DNA of 64,000 nucleotides, from NCBI RefSeq assembly GCF_902806685.2, contig NC_048538.1, forward strand, positions 9,858,001 to 9,922,000. The letters are read 5' to 3'. The translations under genes were made by a program, and so were the position numbers. Below the pieces are notes generated by a model. The model was not told the origin of the DNA. It ran no database searches and saw only the letters and a list, made by a program, of their open reading frames with translations. Source of the stretch: Maniola hyperantus. Lineage: Eukaryota; Arthropoda; Insecta; Lepidoptera; Nymphalidae. Below, piece after piece: positions 56,850 to 64,000 of the stretch (position 1 is the stretch's first letter; each line of letters starts with the position of its first letter).

Positions 56850-59560
56850 CTTGAAGATTAAATGAATCATAACAAAATAAATTAGAAAGATTAATAAATT
56901 GATTTGTTGTTTTTTTTTTGCGTTAATTCGTGTAAGTACGACCAATATAACAAGTGACTTCTCATTGAGTATTACATAGTATTATTGTACGTGCTCCTAA
57001 AAAAATATTTATCCTAGTCGTGGATTGGTTAAGATGTTAAGAATGATAATATTATAGGAATGTTAGGAATTGAGCCACTCGATTATCGAATATCAAACGC
57101 GTTGAGCAGAGTGCAGCCCGTGCGGAATGGTCAACTTCGGCGGGAACAACTTGTCAACAATTGTCGCTCTAGCCTAGGACTAGTGTAAGTAATTCAAAAT
57201 TGAACGAAGTATCACGTTAACGTTTAAATTAAAATTAAAGAACTGTAGATGTTTATAATTAATTATAAAGCCTTTGAGATTACTTCGATTGTTTCGTATA
57301 TGATACAATATTTCTTATTTATGGTTAAAATTACAAATTATAATTATTATCGTAGTATTTACAGCAATAATACTGCTGAGTTCTTTGGTTCCAATTGTGA
57401 TGAGGAGTTAACACTTTATAACAATAATATAATTAATTACATGCTAAAATATAATTAATAGATAGGATGCATTTTATTCTGTTCAGTAGCGGTGCCATTA
57501 GATACGTTTTCGAAATTTATGAATGTAACAGAAGAAGGTATTTATGATATGTTCTTCACGACTTGCTCAGCGACGTAAGTATCCAACGACTTTGTTGAAA
57601 CTAATTGTATTATGTGAATTGCGACGCTTGAGATTTTGGGGTTTTAATAATAAAATAAATATTTATTAAGTACCTAATATAAGTTTATGATCACAATTAG
57701 TATCCAATACGTTTTAACACTATAAATATGTACACGATGCTTACTCGTGAGACCATTCCATTTTTTAGGATAAAGTGGAAGCCAAAATGACGACTTATAT
57801 TTTCTAAACGATTTTGTTAGATTGCAAATTAAACGTGTATAGAAAATGTAGATGTTTATCATTATTGTAATCATAAGACATTCAGATTTCCAAAGATCTA
57901 AAGCTCAACTAAATTCTTTTAGCTGGCTAACGTCGCGCCACCTTTTTAATATGAAATTATGTATAATGTATGCTTAATTAACTTGAGTTTATTACGAAGT
58001 TTTAGTCAAATGTAGTAAAACTTATGAAATAGATTGCAATGGCATAATTTTATCCGACGTCACTTAGTATGTACATACTTAATTACCATAAAATGTGATA
58101 AGACTTTATTATGTTGTAGTTTTTTATAATTATTTAAGTACCTACACTAAACTTTCATTTGTATAAATTTCTACGAGTTTAAAAAAAAAGTCGAATGGTG
58201 CTGTCTTAAAGCAACATATTTCTTTCTGTACATTTGTGATTCACGGTAGAGTTATATTTTGTATAACGTTATCTATATAGTAATGCGTGTCTTTTAACAT
58301 TATTTTAATTGCAAAATGAATATCTACATTAATCAAAGAAATTTTAACAGTAGGTAAAGTATCTAGGTACTCATTTCTATTAATATTTATTTTGGAAAAA
58401 TAAAATAAACGAGCACTACTAGACCATTATTTATTTTACAGAAAAAATCATCATGTTATTACAAAAATAGTACAATATATCTGTATATAATTTAAGTACC
58501 TACTATGTAAATTATGGAATCTCCTTTATTTCCATTTTAATCAGGCGTTCCCTTATGTGCTATTACTTACCATTACACTGTTCAGTCATCGGTTTAATGT
58601 TGCTTTTAATTGGAATAATTCTGTAAAATATTATTAATGACATGTTGTAATAGTAAGTATATAATGATAGCCATAAAATATTTGTTTTATATAACATAAG
58701 TTTGTAAATACTATGATTATACATTAAGTTTTATACTCTATTGTTTTTTATTTATCTCAAAACACTAAACACACATAAATTAAATTATGCAGGAGCCAAG
58801 CTTGATTCACAGGTTTGTGAATAAGTAGGTACCTAGTACCTACCTACCTTCGAAATAAAACAAAAAATACAACCTGTACGCTTAGTATAAGATTTTATAT
58901 CTCACCAAACGTTGCTAGAATTCGACAGTCGAAACACAATACCGTCAAAATAAAATGGACCTAAATGGCCTTGAATTGAAGTCGAAAATTCAATGCCACT
59001 GATTTTAATTTCGCAACGTTTCCGCTTGGAGCGCTGGCTGTAGATGTGTAGACAAACTTGAGCTTTATAACAAGGCAGTTAAGATCCAGTTTACTATAAA
59101 TGCGGAAGGTTTTCGACACTCGAATACTATCAACGTTGGTGAGACATAGAATCTCGTACTAAGCGTACTGTAATAATTTACATCTCACGATGTATATTAG
59201 GTATACAAAACAGCTATCATTATTGGTAAACCATCGAATAACAAAAGCATTGTCCTTGATGAAACATCTCGTACGATGTAATCTGTAGATATCGCAAAAA
59301 CAAAGACTTATGATAGTGAAAGTTAAATTAAAATCCGTACGGGAAGTTCTTTAGAAAAACTAAATGATAGCAGTGCGGTTTTATGTAACGTACAATCTAC
59401 ATAGGTACTCCATTTTTTACATTATGCGGGTGTTAAAGTCTAGCGAAAGAAACGTCTTTATAAGGTCACTAATGAAATGAGAAAATGGAAGTGTTACTCG
59501 TTGCAAGTTTCTATAAAAGTAATTGAGTTTCCATAAAAGCTTTTGAGGCACCGCGGAGGC
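56850..59560. other. AT-rich intergenic region
   Basis: Long AT-rich stretch between the two genes. The frames at 57249-57458 and 57674-57874 lack recognised motifs. Runs of 'aggtacctagtacctaccta' at about 58828 are ordinary lepidopteran simple sequence. Confidence 0.5.
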
Positions 59561-59593
59561 TGTGGTGACTTTCGATAGCGCGAAACTTATGGT

Positions 59594-59890
59594 TTGTATA
59601 GAAGTCTGTGGCTGGGGAGAAAGTTAACTGTAGTGCGTGCCCGTTACCGCGGCCCAGGGCGCCGCGCGCTCACTCCGCGCCGGTGCCTTGTCCGCGCCGC
59701 ACACCCGCACACTCAGCGCGACTACACCATGTTTACGCTCTGCCTGGCCATCCGGCAAAAAGACAACAGAAAGCGATAGTGTTCCATATAAGTGAAGCTT
59801 TGTCTAGTGACCGGTCGACAGTGGACTTAACGCTCGAGTTTATAAAGACGCAGTGTTCAGTGCAACAACGGTCTGAATAAGGATATAGCG
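59594..59890 (+). promoter_or_regulatory. Putative promoter and 5' UTR of the next gene, with a 16-codon upstream ORF
   Basis: A GC-rich block (ccgcggcccagggcgccgcg) stands in AT-rich DNA and leads into the candidate first exon at 59891. An upstream ORF (ATG 59729, stop at 59777-59779, MFTLCLAIRQKDNRKR) lies before the proposed main start. Two longer frames over the same block are mutually exclusive and have no recognised domain. Confidence 0.4.
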
Positions 59891-59956
59891 ATGACGTTCT
59901 CTGGGAATATGAAAGAGAGTAAGCCGAGAACCGTAAAAGACTCCTGGGAGTCAGAG
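59891..59956 (+). CDS. Candidate first coding exon of an unidentified gene
   Basis: The ATG at 59891 opens 22 codons (MTFSGNMKESKPRTVKDSWE, then SE). They end at a strong donor (cagag|gtaaga at 59957) in phase 0. The following exons are not in this window, or I cannot find them. I do not recognise the protein. Support is limited to a good donor, a lysine-rich peptide that looks coding, and the GC-rich upstream block. Confidence 0.42.
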
Positions 59957-60584
59957 GTAAGATGTGAATTTTTTACTATACCTACGTGTTTTAAGTATAG
60001 TTTAAACGTTATGTGGTACATAATTACTTATCTGGCACACACGTGATTCATCGTCTTTATGAATAGAAAGATCTCAGTAGGTATCTATCAATGGGATCTT
60101 CTCATTAAGTTGCGCGACAGTTTTTCATAAGTGCTTAACAATGATCACTTTCTCTCGAGAAGAAACTTTATGTGCTTTATAATGGATCACAGAGAGCAGT
60201 AGGTAAAACAAGAGATATTTCCTATTTTATACATATTAGGTATCTACTTTATATTTTAAAAATACGCGTCGGTTATCAACGGTTTTGACTTTTGGCCCTT
60301 GCATGGTATCTCACTTAATGGTAAGTGATGATGAGTGAAGACACATGCTACGATGAAAACACGCCAATTGCCTACCTAAGGATCCTACCGAAAGGGCTAG
60401 GAAGGTAAAAAAAATTAAATATGGTACTTATTGTAACTCTGGATACCTACCACGTCGCAAACTGAAACTTTTTTGTACATTAAGGGTCTGTTTCACTACC
60501 GTCAATTATAAACTTTATCTGGCCAATAAAGATATTATAAGAAATTCCTATTACAAAAACTGCCAAAACGTCAGAATCAGTACC

Positions 60585-60740
60585 CTTATTATAAATGCGA
60601 AAGTGTGTTTGTTTGTTGGTTTATTGGTTTGTCCTTCAATCACGTCGCAACGGTGCAACGGATTGACGTGATTTTTGCATGGGTATAGATAAAAAACCTG
60701 GAGAGTGACATGGGCTACTTTTTATCCCGGAAAGTATTCT
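60585..60740 (+). repeat. Dispersed repeat ('ttataaatgcgaaagtgtgt')
   Basis: 'ttataaatgcgaaagtgtgt', 'ttgtccttcaatcacgtcgc', 'gtgatttttgcatgggtata' and 'ctggagagtgacatgggcta'. A fuller copy is at 62255-62482. Confidence 0.7.
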
Positions 60741-60857
60741 ATCAAGAACTTTATACTAGTTATTAAATATTTATTTATCAGTCGGTAGGTATTTTATTTA
60801 ATTCTGTAAAGTAGGTATAGGCTTCGATATATAGGTATATTACGATTAATTATAAAT

Positions 60858-60952
60858 AAAAACCGGCCAAGTGCGAGTCAGGCTCGCTCACCGAGGGTTC
60901 CGTAGTACAGTCGACTTTCCGTTTTTCCTTTTGAGGTACGGAACCCTAAAAA
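60858..60952 (+). mobile_element. Minimal 95-bp 'ccggccaagtgcgagtc' element (ends only)
   Basis: The 5' end 'aaaaccggccaagtgcgagt / caggctcgctcaccgagggt / tccgta' joins directly to the 3' end 'ttccgtttttccttttgagg / tacggaaccctaaaaa'. The whole middle, including the acag repeat, is gone. Confidence 0.8.
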
Positions 60953-61389
60953 TATAAAATATGGATAGATATTTAAGTACCTACCTACCTAATTAAATTA
61001 AATATAGATACCTACTTCAGTATATTTTTACTCAAATAACGAAATAAGTGATTCTTACAAAAACCAATAACAAAACTAATAAGCCAGCGTAATCGATTAA
61101 GCGTGCAGAATTCTTAAAAGTAGGTAATGAATATTGAACAGGCATTAGAGTTGTGCAGATCGTGCGGAAAACGGCTTGAGAATTTTTCCGCTGACAAATT
61201 AATTGATTATGGGTCTTTATTCATTCGTCCAAGTCTTTCTTCAATTCGAGGGCTTCTCAAAGGGCTACCTACCTAGATAGACAAAAGTTCAGTTTTAGAG
61301 AAGGGACAAAAATATAAATAAAATCAAAATTAGCTGCTATAGAAGGCTGATATTTGGAACATAGGTACATATATCTTTCTAGGTAAGTT

Positions 61390-61830
61390 TTTTTTAAAAT
61401 TTATTATAAGTAAACGCTTGACCACAATCACACCTGATGGAAAGTGATGATGTGGCCTAAGATGGGACGCGTTTACCTAGAAGATGCCTATTCACTCTTG
61501 TTTTAAAGATACCCGGGTTGTACCTAATTATTGGTAGGAAACACATATTGTGGAAGAGTATTCCAAACCTTATAGAGCTTTCATTTTATTTATTGCATCA
61601 AAGAATGAGAAATGGCATTTTTGCATATATGCGCCTTTTTGTCATGAAGCTCTCGAGTTGACCTTAAAGTTCACTGCTGCAGGAGCCATTTTCAGTACCT
61701 ACCAAGACGGACTAAACAGGTTACGTCAGCAAAACGATTCAGCCGCATCGGGTCATCTTGTAGTAAGCGATCAGCTTTACGTATCGCTCTACATTGCTGT
61801 TTTGTGATATCGCCGCGGCGCCCCGCATGC
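61390..61830 (+). repeat. Worn dispersed repeat with 'cacctgatggaaagtgatga'
   Basis: 'aaacgcttgaccacaatcac', 'acctgatggaaagtgatgat', 'acccgggttgtacctaatta' and 'acatattgtggaagagtatt' follow the order of a common lepidopteran repeat; a fragment is also at 60305-60415. The 85-codon frame inside (61550-61807) is unlikely to be a gene. Confidence 0.5.
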
Positions 61831-62254
61831 CTTCGTGAGCAGGAAATTTAAAACTTTAGATCAGCTGGTGACTGAATGATGCTTGTCCTTGCGTTGCCTC
61901 TCACTCGTACAAAGGTGATATAAATAGAGCAAAACAAAATATAGTTATCAATAACAACATATCTAAAAGCAATTGTGGTAAGTAAAATACTCATTATGTG
62001 CAAAAGATATACCTACCTACGTATTTGGTAGGCTAGTCTACTTCGGCATCCTATTCCGAGGGGCCCGGGGTTCATACCCTGTCACGCACCTATACCTAAT
62101 ATTTCGGGTTCGTGGCTACCGATTTGTATTTTAATTCCTTGGGGGGATACTTTTTCAGCCAGGTATTTTACTTAGCCTAACATTTTACCTAGGTAGGTTA
62201 CATAATGTAAAGACATATTTATTAAAATAATCAGTACCTATCTAGATCTACCCA

Positions 62255-62482
62255 TATTATTATAAAATAAAATGCGAAAGTGTGTTTGTGTGTTGGTTTA
62301 TTGGTTTGTCCTTCAATCACGTCGCAACGAGCAACGGATCGACGTGATTTTTTGCATGGGTAGGTATAGTTAAAGACCTGGAGAGTGACATGGCTACTTT
62401 TTATCCAGGGAAATCAATGAGTTCCCACGGTATTTTCAAAAACCTAAATCCACGCGTACGAAGTCGCTGACATCAGTTAGTA
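62255..62482 (+). repeat. Dispersed repeat, fuller copy
   Basis: 'aaaatgcgaaagtgtgtttg', 'gtccttcaatcacgtcgcaa', 'gacctggagagtgacatggc', 'caatgagttcccacggtatt' and 'aaatccacgcgtacgaagtc'. Confidence 0.75.
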
Positions 62483-63071
62483 TAATATAATGCAAATGGA
62501 TAAAAATATCGACGTTTATTAATTCTAAATAGTGTTAAATATAAATATAAACTAGTTCCAACTGACCGCCAGTTACTGGTGTCAGAATTTGTCGTATTAC
62601 AAAAACTGAAACCTATTAGAGCGGAAATGAAATTCTAATGCCTAGTGAATAATACAACTTTATCTCAAAAGTCAGGTCGGTAGGTACCTATAATAGATAT
62701 TGCAAAGACTACTTAACTATTCAAATTGAAATCACTGTTGGCATTTCAGATCTAAAACATTTTTAAACCCTAAATCTTAGATTAGGCTCTAGCCTGTTGG
62801 TAGATATATTATTCTATGTCGTTTTAATTTTGCGAGCGCGGTTGTGAATGTAATAGGTACATACAAGGATATATTGGGCAAAAACAGGCTTTTATCTTTG
62901 CGGATTATTTATACCTCCCAGCTGGCGTCTCTTGTTTTGAATATATCTGTGAAGTCGTCACGCAGTGGTGATATTCGATACGATAGTCTTCTGCTCATTC
63001 TGTGTTACAACTTACAATCAGTGAAATCAAATAACCAGACGAGTCTTCTGAAACCAACCAAACCCTTTTAT

Positions 63072-63205
63072 TAGGTACTAGCTGATGCCCACGACTTCGT
63101 CCGGATGGATTTAGGTTTTTAAAATCCTGTGGGAATACTTGAACTTTTCGAGATAAAAAGTAGCACATGTCACTCTTCAGGTCTTTAACTATACCTACCC
63201 TGCAA
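63072..63205 (+). repeat. 'cgacttcgtccg' dispersed repeat, 5' part
   Basis: 'tactagctgatgcccacgac / ttcgtccggatggatttagg', 'aaatcctgtgggaatacttg' and 'gataaaaagtagcacatgtc'. It then runs into a single arm of foldback element B at 63206. Confidence 0.7.
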
Positions 63206-63260
63206 AAAACGGGTACATACCACGATTAATTTGATGTTTTTATTTGTCGATATTTCAAGG
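63206..63260 (+). mobile_element. Single arm of foldback element B
   Basis: 'aaaacgggtacataccacga / ttaatttgatgtttttatt' matches the left arm at 14065-14105. I see no matching right arm. Confidence 0.6.
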
Positions 63261-63359
63261 TTGAAATATAATAAACTAAAAATATAATAACAAAACAAAC
63301 CCCGTATTAAAATTTGAAATGCACTAAGAAATTTAGGCGCGTACCAATTTTTTTTTACA

Positions 63360-64000
63360 GGAACTAAAGCTGTTGCTAATGTTATAGTTAGGGAGGGGAA
63401 TTTTCGGTAATACTCGAGCGTGGCAGTTTTAGATATGAGAGATACCTTAGACCTAATAGAACAACCTTGTAAAGTATTTAGCTCTATATGTAGTGACGCG
63501 CGCCTAGGATATACGATCAGATTAGTAAAAAAAAATCGATAGTCTGAAATACTCGAGCGCGTCTGATTAAGATATTGGGGGTTGATTTTAGTGTTTTAAG
63601 ACTAAATTTAACAAATCTGACGATAAGTCCTTGACGCCGCCGAGTTATAGGGTCGCGAACTTGTAAAAAAAAAAACGTTAATCCGGAATTCTCGAGCGCG
63701 ATTTTTTATTTTTTTATTTTGAAGAATATAATCTAAAACTTTCTAAAACTACAAAATCTGCCGGTTTCCGCATGACCGGAAGTGTGGAGGAGCCATTTCG
63801 TCTTCCGAAAAACGCGTTGCGGCATATAAGTCGCGAACGATACATTTTACCAAAAAAAAGTTTAAATAAACAAAAAAGGTAATTTTATTTTACACAAAAA
63901 AGGTCTCTTTACATTTTTGTCCAAAGTTAAAACTTTTTGACTTGAAGCATCATAAAAACTCAAACTCCCGGTTTTTTGAGTATATCTCGAAAACTGAGGG
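63360..64000. repeat. Degenerate ~140-bp tandem repeat with ctcgagcg modules
   Basis: 'aatactcgagcgtgg' (63412), 'aatactcgagcgcg' (63549) and 'aattctcgagcgcg' (63689) recur every 137-140 bp. Each is preceded by a poly-A run, the last two with gacgcgcgcc or gtcgcgaac before it. Shared words include 'acaaatctg'/'acaaaatctg' and 'gtcgcgaac' (63654 and 63831). It runs to the window edge. Identity unknown. Confidence 0.6.

Noticed and set aside
61550..61807. An 85-aa protein
   Set aside because: It overlaps a worn dispersed repeat and has no recognised domain.

Overview
The window is animal nuclear DNA, almost certainly from a moth or butterfly (Lepidoptera). It is AT-rich and intron-rich. It is littered with repeats typical of Lepidoptera: the 'ccggccaagtgcgagtc' family, tRNA-derived SINEs ending in (GAT)n, fragments containing 'cgcggacgaagtcgcgggcat', and GTAG/ACCT microsatellites. 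There is no bacterial-style gene organisation.

One gene fills most of it on the + strand, from about 4.8 kb to 55.3 kb: a PHACTR-family phosphatase-and-actin regulator. I built the model from splice sites and reading phase. The first exon is 5099-5258, followed by 11688-11855, 12278-12376, 15165-15380, an optional odd exon at 22177-22494, 37950-38057, 39351-39536, 40327-40525, an optional 33-nt microexon at 42711-42743, 45872-46051, 47845-47972, 48507-48646, 48987-49123 and 54646-54661. An alternative first exon lies at 28248-28440. All junction phases agree. The long form is 578 aa (589 with the microexon) and the short form from the 28 kb start is 428 aa. The protein has a basic segment, one N-terminal and three C-terminal RPEL actin-binding motifs, and the C-terminal PP1-binding domain ending FHRP.

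The standout feature lies between the penultimate and last exons (48987-54276). The exon encoding the PP1-binding domain has been amplified, with both splice sites, into 33 head-to-tail copies of a 162-bp unit (137-nt exon plus 25-bp spacer). Copy 1 matches the family. Copies 2-33 share fixed differences in the PP1-contact region and show a five-unit higher-order repeat (810 bp). The exon is asymmetric in phase (0 in, 2 out), so exactly one copy can be included in an intact protein. This is either a huge array of mutually exclusive or decoy exons, or an intronic satellite born from a coding exon.

The introns hold many short inverted-repeat elements (MITEs), SINEs and the 'ccggccaagtgcgagtc' family in both orientations. 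Downstream, 55.4-59.5 kb is AT-rich intergenic DNA. A likely first exon of another gene lies at about 59.6-59.96 kb (+). The window ends in a degenerate ~140-bp repeat with 'ctcgagcgcg' modules.
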